Positions 1 to 6,091 of a stretch of 6,210 nucleotides of DNA are shown in pieces (within the stretch, counting starts at the first letter, position 1; every line of letters starts with the position of its first letter). The translations under genes and the position numbers were made by a program. Below the pieces are notes generated by a model. It was given only the letters and a program-made list of their open reading frames with translations, had not been told where the DNA came from and made no database searches. The stretch is from NCBI GenBank assembly GCA_031290325.1, contig JAITNU010000059.1, positions 1-6,210 on the forward strand. The letters run 5' to 3'. The stretch is from Treponema sp. (GTDB lineage: Bacteria; Spirochaetota; Spirochaetia; Treponematales; Breznakiellaceae).

Positions 1-119
1 ACCCTGGACGAGTGGTTCAGCGCCCCGGTTTTCCAGTCCCCCACCACCGGGCAGATTGAGGACAAGCTGAAGGAAGCGGGGCTCCCGGTTACCAGCAAAA
101 CGGTGCTCCGGGACGGCAG
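1..119 (+). repeat. Direct repeat, left copy (inside rpoB)
   Basis: Bases 1-119 match 6092-6210 in the same orientation at 118 of 119 positions. The single difference is G105 against A6196, a silent change in a valine codon (GTG/GTA). The match runs to both ends of the window, so the true repeat is probably longer. It is a duplication of rpoB coding sequence, not a mobile-element end. Confidence 0.97.
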
Positions 120-567
120 GACCGGTGAGGCCTTTGTGAACCCCATCTTTTGCGGGATTATTTACTTCCTTAAGCTGCACCACCTGGTGGATGACAAGAT
201 GCACGCCCGGTCCACCGGCCCCTATTCCCTGGTGACCCAGCAGCCCTTGGGCGGCAAGGCCCAGTTCGGCGGCCAGCGTCTGGGAGAAATGGAAGTCTGG
301 GCCCTGGAAGCCTACGGCGCCGCCAACACTCTGCAGGAACTCCTCACCATCAAGAGCGACGACATGACCGGCCGCTCCAAGATCTACGAGGCCATTGTGA
401 AGGGCGAGCCCTCCACCACCGCCGGCATTCCTGAGTCCTTCAATGTGCTGGTACAGGAACTGCGCGGCCTGGCCCTGGATATGACCATCTACGACGTGAA
501 GGGCAAGCAGATTCCGCTGACCGAACGGGACGAGGAGCTGATCACCAAGAGCGGGAGTAATTTTTAG
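1..567 (+). CDS. rpoB: RNA polymerase beta subunit, C-terminal part (5' end outside window)
   Basis: This is the last 188 codons of the beta subunit of the catalytic RNA polymerase core; the frame is open from base 1 and ends at TAG 565-567. Seen: the near-universal C-terminal signature, with DDKMHARSTGPYSLVTQ at residues 64-80 of the fragment, GGKAQFGGQR at 84-93, EMEVWALEAYGAA at 96-108, LLTIKSDD at 114-121 and GIPESFNVL at 142-150. In the family this region packs against the beta-prime subunit and forms part of the clamp/switch area. The fragment is G+C-rich (39 of 60 bases at 61-120), unlike the gene that follows. Normally rpoC lies directly downstream; here an AraC regulator starts 30 bases after the stop. 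Bases 1-119 occur again at 6092-6210. The family is certain; whether this copy is the complete functional one cannot be seen because its start lies outside. Confidence 0.97.
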   Translation, partial: TLDEWFSAPVFQSPTTGQIEDKLKEAGLPVTSKTVLRDGRTGEAFVNPIFCGIIYFLKLHHLVDDKMHARSTGPYSLVTQQPLGGKAQFGGQRLGEMEVWALEAYGAANTLQELLTIKSDDMTGRSKIYEAIVKGEPSTTAGIPESFNVLVQELRGLALDMTIYDVKGKQIPLTERDEELITKSGSNF

Positions 568-596
568 GATCATATTAAATTCTATAGTGTTGTACT
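560..596 (+). promoter_or_regulatory. Possible promoter of the araC-type gene
   Basis: The 29 bases between the rpoB stop and the regulator ATG are A+T-rich and contain TATAGT at 583-588, five of six matches to the -10 consensus. Only a poor T-rich -35 candidate lies near 560-566, inside the rpoB stop region. Start-site spacing from this box would place the transcript start at or within a few bases of the ATG at 597, so the mRNA may be leaderless. Read-through from rpoB is the alternative. Weakly supported. Confidence 0.3.
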
Positions 597-1496
597 ATGG
601 ATAACAAACCGTGGTACCAGAAACTAAAATTTGAAACCTCTTTTTCCTTTTATTTGTTAGATATTACTTTCCAGAACTATACCTTTCATTGGCATGAACT
701 GGTGGAACTGGTATATGTTCTGAAAGGTGAAATTAGTATTTCTGTGGAGGGAAAAACCTATGAATCAAAAGAGGGAGATATTGTTGTCGTAAATCCGGGA
801 TCTATCCATGGATTCTACGATGCCGGCGCCGAGACCAGTTTATGTATCTATCAGATAGGTCTTGATATTTTTGGAGAAGCCATGACGGATCTCCGGGATC
901 AGGAGCTAACGATGCTGATTTTTAACCGGAAACCCTTTTTTAGCTTCAAAGAAGGCGGATCCGTATATCAGCGTCTTAAGGAACTGTTACTTGGTATCAG
1001 AAAAGAATACATCGAAAAAAAAGAAGGATACCATCTGGCTATTAAAGCCGGCCTTTACGAATTAGCATTGCTATTTCTCCGGGAAATTCCTTCGCAAATA
1101 GAACATCCCCACGATGTGGAGAGAAGGAACAGCAACCATCAGATCCTCGAACGGCTCTTTTCGTATATCCATGAAAATTCCGCCAACCCCAACATCACAT
1201 TGGAGAAAGCCGCTGAGGTGGCGGCCTTAAGCAAATTTTACTTTACCCGCTTTTTTAAGGAGCGGACAGGCCAGACCTTTCATGCCTATCTTTCCAGGGT
1301 CCGTATAAACCAGGCCCAGGAATGCCTTGTTGAGTCCGATAAGGCCATCACCGATATCGCATATCTCTGCGGCTTTTCCAGTCTGAAAACTTTTAACCGT
1401 CTTTTCAAGTCTTACGTCGGCACTTCTCCCTCCAATTACCGGGCCGGTAAGTCTGTCCGGAATCCAGGGCAATTTTTGAGGCAAATTCAACAATAA
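597..1496 (+). CDS. AraC-family transcriptional regulator (cupin sensor plus double HTH)
   Basis: A 299-residue cytoplasmic sugar-responsive regulator of the classic two-domain AraC layout, of usual length. Seen: an N-terminal cupin-like ligand domain at about residues 20-90, with HWHE at 31-34, GEISISVEG at 44-52, GDIVVVNPGSIHGF at 60-73; a linker; then the AraC DNA-binding domain at about 184-282. The first helix-turn-helix is near 201-224 and the second near 251-274 (ITDIAYLCGFSS, then FNRLFKSYVGTSP). The ATG at 597 is the only in-frame start before an upstream TAG (585-587), but no Shine-Dalgarno sequence precedes it. The conserved domain ends at YR (281-282); the extra tail to residue 299 runs into the 30-base element shared with the transporter promoter. 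Its position beside a sugar operon suggests it is the local activator. The ligand is unknown; the binding target is inferred. Confidence 0.93.
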   Translation: MDNKPWYQKLKFETSFSFYLLDITFQNYTFHWHELVELVYVLKGEISISVEGKTYESKEGDIVVVNPGSIHGFYDAGAETSLCIYQIGLDIFGEAMTDLRDQELTMLIFNRKPFFSFKEGGSVYQRLKELLLGIRKEYIEKKEGYHLAIKAGLYELALLFLREIPSQIEHPHDVERRNSNHQILERLFSYIHENSANPNITLEKAAEVAALSKFYFTRFFKERTGQTFHAYLSRVRINQAQECLVESDKAITDIAYLCGFSSLKTFNRLFKSYVGTSPSNYRAGKSVRNPGQFLRQIQQ

Positions 1497-1504
1497 TTGG
1501 CGAG
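1467..1504 (+). promoter_or_regulatory. Shared 38-base element, copy A (probable AraC operator)
   Basis: Read on the plus strand, this stretch matches the minus-strand reading of 5642-5605 at 35 of 38 positions; the first 30 bases differ at only one (C1482 against T). It contains two GGCAA-starting half-motifs 12 bases apart (1468 and 1480) and an inverted TTGA-N7-TCAA. Spaced half-sites are usual for AraC-family operators. It overlaps the last ten codons of the regulator gene and lies 58 bases upstream of the isomerase ATG. A dispersed intergenic repeat is the main alternative. Confidence 0.6.
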
Positions 1505-1540
1505 CGGGATTTTTTAAAGGCTGGTATCATAATCCTGTAA
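1505..1540 (+). promoter_or_regulatory. Candidate activator-dependent promoter of the isomerase gene
   Basis: Downstream of element copy A come a six-T tract (1510-1515) and a -10-like region, TATCAT (1525-1530) or CATAAT (1528-1533). No good -35 hexamer lies at the right spacing, which fits a promoter needing an activator bound just upstream. The same order (element, T-tract, -10-like box) occurs before the binding-protein gene. The transcript start is inferred near 1536-1541. Confidence 0.45.
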
Positions 1541-1562
1541 GATAAACAATTTTGGGGGAATC

Positions 1563-2354
1563 ATGGGAAAAATCGGTATACAGTTAATTTCAACACTTCT
1601 TTCCAAGCGGGACGACAACATATTCTATATGATGGAAAGGTTTGCTAAGATGGGTTACGAGGGTATTGAGTTTATAGATTTCCGGCAGGGGGAATTCATC
1701 TCTTTGGATAAGCTGGATCCTGCCAGAGAAATCCGCAAAAAGCTGGATGGCCTGGGGCTTCCCTGCAGCGGTATGCACGTACAGTGGAATACTCTGGTCA
1801 ACGAATTGAGCAAAGCCTTGGATTATAATTTGGAAATCGGATCGCCGTATATAGTGTTGACCAGGCTTCCCTTTGACAAGCGCTTTGACGATAACCTTCC
1901 CAAGGCATGTGAAACCATTTACGGCATAGCGGAACAGTGCAAAAAGAACGGCATACGTTTGTGTTTTCACAACCACGACTGGTCGGTTGTGGAGCATGAC
2001 GGCCGCTGCCCCCTGGATACCATGTTTGACATTGTTCCCGCGGATCTCCTTTCCCTACAGGTAGAGGTTTTCTGGATAGAATGCTGCGGCATGGATGCGG
2101 TGAAATTTCTTTATAAATACCAAGATCGCATTAAGAGTATACATTTTACGGACAAGCTTAACAAGGTTGAGTTGCGGCATACCGAACTTGGCAGGGGTAT
2201 TATGGATATCAAGGGCATCATAGACGCCTCGGAACGGATAGGATTGGATTGGTATAATGTGGAACAGGAGTACTGTAAAGGAGATATGTATGCCAGTCTG
2301 GAATACGACTGCAAATACCTTAAAAAGACCTTAGGTAGAGCCGGTTTACAATGA
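1563..2354 (+). CDS. Sugar phosphate isomerase/epimerase-like TIM-barrel protein
   Basis: A 263-residue cytoplasmic enzyme of the xylose-isomerase-like TIM-barrel superfamily (AP endonuclease 2 fold; sugar isomerases, epimerases and dehydratases). Seen in order: MGYEGIEF at 30-37 (strand with acidic residue), SGMHVQW at 69-75, the hallmark FHNHDW at 135-140, LQVEVFW at 165-171 followed by CCGMDAVKFL, SIHFTDK at 192-198, ELGRGIMDIKGII at 208-220 and NVEQEY at 232-237. By family analogy the metal and substrate ligands should be among H136/H138, E168, H194 and E235. E168 stands where many relatives carry Asp. The start is supported by a GGGGG ribosome site (1554-1558) four bases before ATG. It follows the AraC gene with its own candidate promoter and converges on the permease gene 16 bases away. 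The exact reaction and sugar cannot be read from sequence. Confidence 0.9.
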   Translation: MGKIGIQLISTLLSKRDDNIFYMMERFAKMGYEGIEFIDFRQGEFISLDKLDPAREIRKKLDGLGLPCSGMHVQWNTLVNELSKALDYNLEIGSPYIVLTRLPFDKRFDDNLPKACETIYGIAEQCKKNGIRLCFHNHDWSVVEHDGRCPLDTMFDIVPADLLSLQVEVFWIECCGMDAVKFLYKYQDRIKSIHFTDKLNKVELRHTELGRGIMDIKGIIDASERIGLDWYNVEQEYCKGDMYASLEYDCKYLKKTLGRAGLQ

Positions 2355-2358
2355 AAGA

Positions 2359-2372
2359 AGTTTTCTGAAACT
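2359..2372. terminator. Weak hairpin between convergent genes
   Basis: AGTTT (2359-2363) and AAACT (2368-2372) form a five-pair A+T-rich stem with a four-base loop, in the short gap between the isomerase stop and the downstream permease stop. There is no G+C-rich stem or clear U-tract, so this is at best a poor bidirectional terminator. No better candidate is visible between the convergent genes. Confidence 0.2.
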
Positions 2373-3213
2373 ACCCTTTAAGGCCCGAAAAGGTAATACC
2401 TTCGATAAAATAACGCTGGGCAAAAAAGAAAAGGGCTATCATCGGAATAACGGATAAGGTTGCGCCTGCCAGCTGAACCTGCACCATATCGCCGTACTCA
2501 CCAACCAACCTGGTAAGGCCGAGGGACACAGTTCTAAGATTGTCCCTGTCGAGATACAGTAGGGGCCCGAGGAATTCGTTCCATATGCCCACAAAGGTAA
2601 AAACCCCGACCGAAGTAAGGGCGGGCTTTGACATGGGAACAATAATTTTGGAATAGATTACCAGATAACTCGCACCGTCAACACGAGCTGCTTCATCGTA
2701 ATAATCGGGAATTCCCATATAGAACTGTCTTACCAGAAATACATGAAAAGGATGACCGAAAAACGCGGGCAACGTGAGGGGGAAAAATGTATTATAGGCG
2801 TTCAGGAGATTTGTCCAAAAAATAAACTGAGGAATCATGACTACCGTATAAGGGAGCATCATTGTCGAAATAAGCATGGCAAACCAGAAACCCCGAAAGC
2901 GAAAACGAAGCCTGGCAAAACCAAAAGCGATAAAACTGGCGGAAAGAATCTGACCGACAACATTAATGGAAGCCAGCAGCGCCGAATTAAACAAATAAAT
3001 ATGGAACGGTGACAGCCTGAAGACTTCCCTGAAATTAATAAAGCTGAAATGGGCGGGGAACCACTTGATGGGTACCGTCATTAATTCCCGCTGAGTCATA
3101 AAGGAACTGCGGACCAGCCAAAATAAAGGGAACAGCATCACTATCGAAATAAGAATGAGAAGAACCATGAAAATGCAAGCAACGGATTGCCTCTTTTTTT
3201 TCGCCCTGCTCAT
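2371..3213 (-). CDS. ABC sugar transporter permease, MalG/UgpE-type (CUT1)
   Basis: A 280-residue inner-membrane subunit of a carbohydrate-uptake (CUT1) ABC importer, of normal length for MalG-type permeases. Seen: a basic N-terminus (RAKKKR), a first membrane segment at about residues 10-33, further hydrophobic segments near 75-97, 109-131, 143-163, 198-220 and 250-268, and the cytoplasmic EAA loop that contacts the ATPase, with DEAARVDGAS at 173-182 and IIVPMSKPA at 190-198. The C-terminus has the typical ...GITFSGLKG ending of this family. The ATG at 3211-3213 lies three bases after the stop of the preceding permease, implying translational coupling. It is the last gene of the binding protein-permease-permease operon and pairs with the neighbouring permease in a heterodimeric channel. 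The substrate is not readable; the family assignment is firm. Confidence 0.95.
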   Translation of the reverse strand: MSRAKKKRQSVACIFMVLLILISIVMLFPLFWLVRSSFMTQRELMTVPIKWFPAHFSFINFREVFRLSPFHIYLFNSALLASINVVGQILSASFIAFGFARLRFRFRGFWFAMLISTMMLPYTVVMIPQFIFWTNLLNAYNTFFPLTLPAFFGHPFHVFLVRQFYMGIPDYYDEAARVDGASYLVIYSKIIVPMSKPALTSVGVFTFVGIWNEFLGPLLYLDRDNLRTVSLGLTRLVGEYGDMVQVQLAGATLSVIPMIALFFFAQRYFIEGITFSGLKG

Positions 3214-3216
3214 TTT

Positions 3217-4122
3217 TTAGTCCGCCCTGCTTTCATAGAATACCCATCTGCGGGAAGTCTTGAAAACAATCCCGGCAACAATGGCGACCATTAGGAACAA
3301 CACCCAGGACACGGCCGCAGCGTATCCCATCTTCTGAAACTTAAAAGCTTCCTGGTAAATATAGAGTGATAAAAACAGGCTTGCGTTATTCGGGCCTCCG
3401 CCAGTCATGATAAAGGCCTGGCTAAAAGTCTGCATAGCATTAATGATTGCCATAAGCATATTGAAAAAAATAATCGGCGTCATCATGGGAAGCGTAATAT
3501 GAAAAAAATTCTGAAATATTCCGGCGCCGTCCAAATTCGCGGCCTCATACAATTCACGCGAAATTCCCTGTAGACCTGCCAAGTATATGACCACCGTATT
3601 ACCCGATAGCCAGACCGCCATCAGAGCGAGGCCCGGAACGGCCCCGCGGGGGCTGAAAAGAAAATTCTGCGGCGGCAGCCCCAATGCCCTGAACATGGAA
3701 TTCATGAGACCGAACATGGGATTAAAAATATAGACCCACAAGGCGCAGGAAGCGACTATGGGTACTATTGAGGGAATATAAAATATTGTCCTGAAAACAT
3801 GCAGGCCCTTAACTTTTGTATTGAGAACCAGGGCAAGAAGAAAGGTGATAGCCGTTATAAGGGGTACAGCCAGCACCGTATAATAAAGCGTCACCCGTAC
3901 CGAAATCCCAACCAAAGGATCATGAATAAGGGTTTTAAAATTTTCCAGTCCAATAAATTCCGCCGGAGTAACCATATTCCATTGAGTGAAGCTGATAATA
4001 AGACTGAACAGCATGGGCCCAAAGCTAAACACCAGCAGCCCGAAGATACAGGGGGCGATAAAAAAATAACCCCATCGCTGCTGTGATCGTTCTATTGAAC
4101 CCCGCTTGCCTGTCAACTTCAT
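3217..4122 (-). CDS. ABC sugar transporter permease, MalF/UgpA-type (CUT1)
   Basis: The partner membrane subunit of the CUT1 importer, 301 residues from the chosen start. Seen: a basic N-terminus, a first membrane segment (YFFIAPCIFGLLVFSFGP), QWN and FIGLENF typical of the first periplasmic region, several further hydrophobic segments, and the EAA loop ELYEAANLDGAG followed by FFHITLPMMTP. MTGGGPNNAS and the RRWVFYE ending are also typical. Start choice: the frame opens at a GTG (4132-4134) and has ATGs at 4123-4125 and 4120-4122. The sequence GAGGT (4132-4128 on the minus strand) is a ribosome site lying five bases before the ATG at 4122, so that start is preferred; the GTG at 4134 would add four residues (305). 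The gene follows the binding-protein stop by 29 bases and ends three bases before the next permease. No ATPase gene accompanies the pair here. Confidence 0.95.
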   Translation of the reverse strand: MKLTGKRGSIERSQQRWGYFFIAPCIFGLLVFSFGPMLFSLIISFTQWNMVTPAEFIGLENFKTLIHDPLVGISVRVTLYYTVLAVPLITAITFLLALVLNTKVKGLHVFRTIFYIPSIVPIVASCALWVYIFNPMFGLMNSMFRALGLPPQNFLFSPRGAVPGLALMAVWLSGNTVVIYLAGLQGISRELYEAANLDGAGIFQNFFHITLPMMTPIIFFNMLMAIINAMQTFSQAFIMTGGGPNNASLFLSLYIYQEAFKFQKMGYAAAVSWVLFLMVAIVAGIVFKTSRRWVFYESRAD

Positions 4123-4151
4123 CATAGACCTCACTCAATGGAATGAACGGC

Positions 4152-5522
4152 TTATCGCCAGACGCCCTGGAGCATACCCTGTAGGCTCTGGCGAAGGGAC
4201 CCAAGCACCTGCTGGGCGCTTTCGGTTCCAAGCCAGATTTTATCCCACGAGGGAACCAGGGTCCGATCCATGATCTCCGCGAAATTTTTCAAGGTATGTT
4301 GTTCACCAAGCCTTGAACCGTTCTGCAAAATGTCAGCGGTCACTCTGGCCATAACGGGGCTGAATACTTCCAGCCATGCCCTGTTTCTGGCAGGATCGTC
4401 AAAAACGGATCGAGTCTGAGGAATATCGGCTAAATTTAAGCCGTACGTCTTGGCAGCATTAACTCTTTTGTTAAAGTCCAACAAATCGGTCATAAACTCG
4501 AAAGCTTCTTTTGAAGCACCGGGCTTGAGAGTGATACCGTTGCCCCAGAACATGTTATTCCCTCTTCCGGACATGGAAGGAATCTGGGCTATACCGACAT
4601 CGTAGTTTTCATTGGCAAAGTTGACATACTCACCATTATTGGCGATATACATGGCTACCTGGTCGTTCATCAGCATAGAGGAAAGGCTGGAAAAAACAGC
4701 GGTTGTCGACAGGGCTACTGTCGGCGCGACCCTGTCTACCAAGGCAAGATTGGCAATATTCTGCAGGGCTCTTACGCCTGCTGGTTTGGTAATTTCAATT
4801 TCCGTACCGTCGGCATTGGCAACGCTTGAGCCCGCCGTATAAATAAAGGGTAGTATGTAAACCCAGCTGCCGCCGTAGGCCCCGGCGTTGGTGGTGCCGT
4901 ATTGTACTACATTGTTGTAATTAAAATCGCTGTCATTGGGGGTTCTGCCTCTGGAATCTTTGGTCAATTTCTTAGCTGCGGTGACAAACTGTTCCCATGT
5001 CCAGGGATTGGCTGCGCTTTCGGGGGGAGGAGTTATTCCGGCTTCTTTAAAAAGCTTTTTATTGTAATAAAGTATCACCGTTCCAAACTGGTTACTGACC
5101 CCCCAAAGTTTACCCCCGGTAGTAAAGAGAGCTCCGTCCACATAGAACGTTTTGGGATCAATACCGGCATCTTTATAATAGGGGTTAAGATCCGCCACGA
5201 CTCCCCTTTCACCCCATTCGTTTACACGGAATTCTTCCAGGTACATAATATCGGGAGCATTACCTGCTGCGATCATGCTGTTTATCTTGCTGTGATACTC
5301 GTTGTATGTAGTATAGTCCTCCACAATCTTGACATTGGGATGTGATTTTTCAAACTCCTCCACCAACGTCCCATTCAAGGTCCTTCCCGATCCCCCGCCA
5401 TACCAACTTGCCATTACGATCCTGGTTTGCGGACTGCTTGATTTGCCGGACTGTCCTCCACCAGCGAAGGCCAGTGAACCGATTAGAAAAAATGCCATTA
5501 CCAATAGAACATTCTTTTTCAC
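4152..5522 (-). CDS. Extracellular sugar-binding protein of the ABC transporter (family 1)
   Basis: A 456-residue periplasmic solute-binding protein that captures the sugar and delivers it to the two permeases. Seen: a signal peptide, KKN then a hydrophobic core, ending AFA (18-20) before GGGQ, a signal-peptidase-I-type site with no lipobox cysteine. This is followed by family-1 (MalE/UgpB-like) hallmarks: FEKSHPNVKIV at 57-67, AAGNAPDIMYL at 85-95, TVILYYNKKLFKEAGI at 148-163, WTWEQFVTAAKKL at 174-186 and the MLMNDQVAMYI segment at 283-293. The start is GTG at 5520-5522, because a strong AGGAGGG site lies six bases upstream and the signal peptide begins there. An in-frame ATG at 5573 would add 17 residues before the signal and is rejected. 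First gene of the operon, preceded by element copy B and a -10-like box. The bound sugar is unknown; W40 and Y41 near the N-terminus could contribute to ligand stacking (inference). Confidence 0.95.
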   Translation of the reverse strand: MKKNVLLVMAFFLIGSLAFAGGGQSGKSSSPQTRIVMASWYGGGSGRTLNGTLVEEFEKSHPNVKIVEDYTTYNEYHSKINSMIAAGNAPDIMYLEEFRVNEWGERGVVADLNPYYKDAGIDPKTFYVDGALFTTGGKLWGVSNQFGTVILYYNKKLFKEAGITPPPESAANPWTWEQFVTAAKKLTKDSRGRTPNDSDFNYNNVVQYGTTNAGAYGGSWVYILPFIYTAGSSVANADGTEIEITKPAGVRALQNIANLALVDRVAPTVALSTTAVFSSLSSMLMNDQVAMYIANNGEYVNFANENYDVGIAQIPSMSGRGNNMFWGNGITLKPGASKEAFEFMTDLLDFNKRVNAAKTYGLNLADIPQTRSVFDDPARNRAWLEVFSPVMARVTADILQNGSRLGEQHTLKNFAEIMDRTLVPSWDKIWLGTESAQQVLGSLRQSLQGMLQGVWR

Positions 5523-5528
5523 TTTTTT

Positions 5529-5535
5529 CCCTCCT
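5529..5535 (-). promoter_or_regulatory. Strong ribosome binding site fixing a GTG start
   Basis: On the minus strand AGGAGGG is followed by six A bases and then GTG (5522-5520). The near-perfect site and spacing select GTG over the upstream in-frame ATG at 5573 and suggest high expression of the binding protein relative to the permeases, which have weaker sites. Confidence 0.85.
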
Positions 5536-5576
5536 AGATAATTTTTCCCAACAGCGCTTATGTAATTGGGCATTAC

Positions 5577-5604
5577 ATTATTCTATAATACCTGAAAAAA
5601 AGTT
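5577..5604 (-). promoter_or_regulatory. Candidate proximal promoter of the transporter operon
   Basis: Reading leftward from element copy B there is a seven-T tract (5601-5595), then TATTAT (5590-5585) overlapping TAGAAT (5585-5580), the latter five of six to the -10 consensus. This mirrors the isomerase promoter: T-tract soon after the element, and about 27-28 bases between the 30-base core and the -10-like box. A consensus -35 is absent. A leader of roughly 50 bases to the GTG is predicted. Confidence 0.5.
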
Positions 5605-5642
5605 CTCGTCATTTATTGTTGAATTTACCTCAAAAATTGCCC
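5605..5642 (-). promoter_or_regulatory. Shared 38-base element, copy B (probable AraC operator)
   Basis: Minus-strand reading of this stretch matches 1467-1504 at 35 of 38 bases. The three differences are at 5627, 5612 and 5609. The copy starts with GGGCAATTTTTGAGG and carries GGTAA where copy A has the second GGCAA. It lies 82 bases upstream of the binding-protein start, in the same orientation relative to transcription as copy A. No coding role is evident here: in the frame used by the regulator tail, one glutamine codon has become TAA. Confidence 0.6.
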
Positions 5643-5666
5643 AACTGGCATTATAGGCCAGTTTGG
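5641..5666 (-). promoter_or_regulatory. Dyad enclosing a perfect TATAAT, upstream of the transporter operon
   Basis: AACTGGC (5643-5649) and GCCAGTT (5657-5663) form a seven-pair inverted repeat with a seven-base spacer, and two more CC/GG pairs join across a one-base bulge. On the minus strand the spacer includes TATAAT (5655-5650), an exact -10 consensus. The -35 position has no good match. It may be a distal promoter under a repressor, an operator for a dimeric protein, or simply a hairpin. It directly abuts element copy B. Confidence 0.4.
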
Positions 5667-5722
5667 ATCATGGTACACACTAAATTTTTTAGAAATTGCC
5701 GGCCATGGTATGTCCGGGCGTT

Positions 5723-5755
5723 AATTCCAGGGAGGGAAAAACCGCCCCAGGAATT
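5723..5755. repeat. Imperfect palindrome at the rpoB junction
   Basis: The arms 5723-5736 (AATTCCAGGGAGGG) and 5742-5755 pair at 11 of 14 positions around an AAAAA loop, including six terminal pairs AATTCC/GGAATT. It ends about seven bases before recognisable rpoB sequence begins. No T-run follows on either strand, so it is not a standard terminator. It may have taken part in the rearrangement (inference). Confidence 0.7.
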
Positions 5756-6091
5756 GCAGGGGTGCGGGATTCCTCCCTCCGGGTACCCCACGGTATTGAG
5801 GGAACCATTATCGACATTCAGCGCCTAAAACGCACCGAAGGCGACGATCTCAACCCCGGGGTTGATGAAGTGGTAAAAGTGCTTATCGCGACCAAGCGCA
5901 AACTCCGGGAGGATGATAAGATGGCTGGCCGCCACGGCAACAAAGGCGTTGTGGCGCGGATACTGCCCGAAGAGGATATGCCCTACATGGAAGACGGCAC
6001 CCCCCTGGACCTGTGCTTAACCCCCTTGGGCATCCCTTCCCGGATGAACATCGGCCAGCTTCTGGAAACCGAGCTCGGTTGGGCCGCTTCT

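Noticed and set aside
1227..1493. Minus-strand open frame beginning MLNLPQKLP
   Set aside because: It lies inside the AraC gene in another frame and has no domain. Its first nine residues match the start of a plus-strand frame at 5616 only because both begin in the shared 30-base element.
2743..3012. Lysine-rich plus-strand open frame opposite the permease gene
   Set aside because: The composition is what the complement of a membrane-protein gene gives, and the permease EAA loop and membrane segments fix the true strand.
4902..5345. 147-codon plus-strand open frame opposite the binding-protein gene
   Set aside because: The minus-strand gene is clearly real, with signal peptide and family motifs; this is its antisense shadow.
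5520..5573. ATG at 5573 as start of the binding protein
   Set aside because: It would place 17 residues before the signal peptide, while a strong AGGAGGG site sits six bases before the GTG at 5522.
1467..5642. The inverted 30-base repeats as ends of a transposon
   Set aside because: No transposase or target duplication is visible, one end lies inside the regulator gene, and each copy sits in promoter-like context; a shared operator explains it better.
5705..5761. ATG 5705 as the genuine start of a short RpoB-like protein
   Set aside because: There is no ribosome site, and the first 19 codons are unrelated to RpoB; the frame looks like a chance opening before a truncated copy.
5616..5828. 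Plus-strand open frame beginning MLNLPQKLP
   Set aside because: It runs through the promoter region and then across the rpoB piece in the wrong frame, with no ribosome site; it is explained by the shared element.
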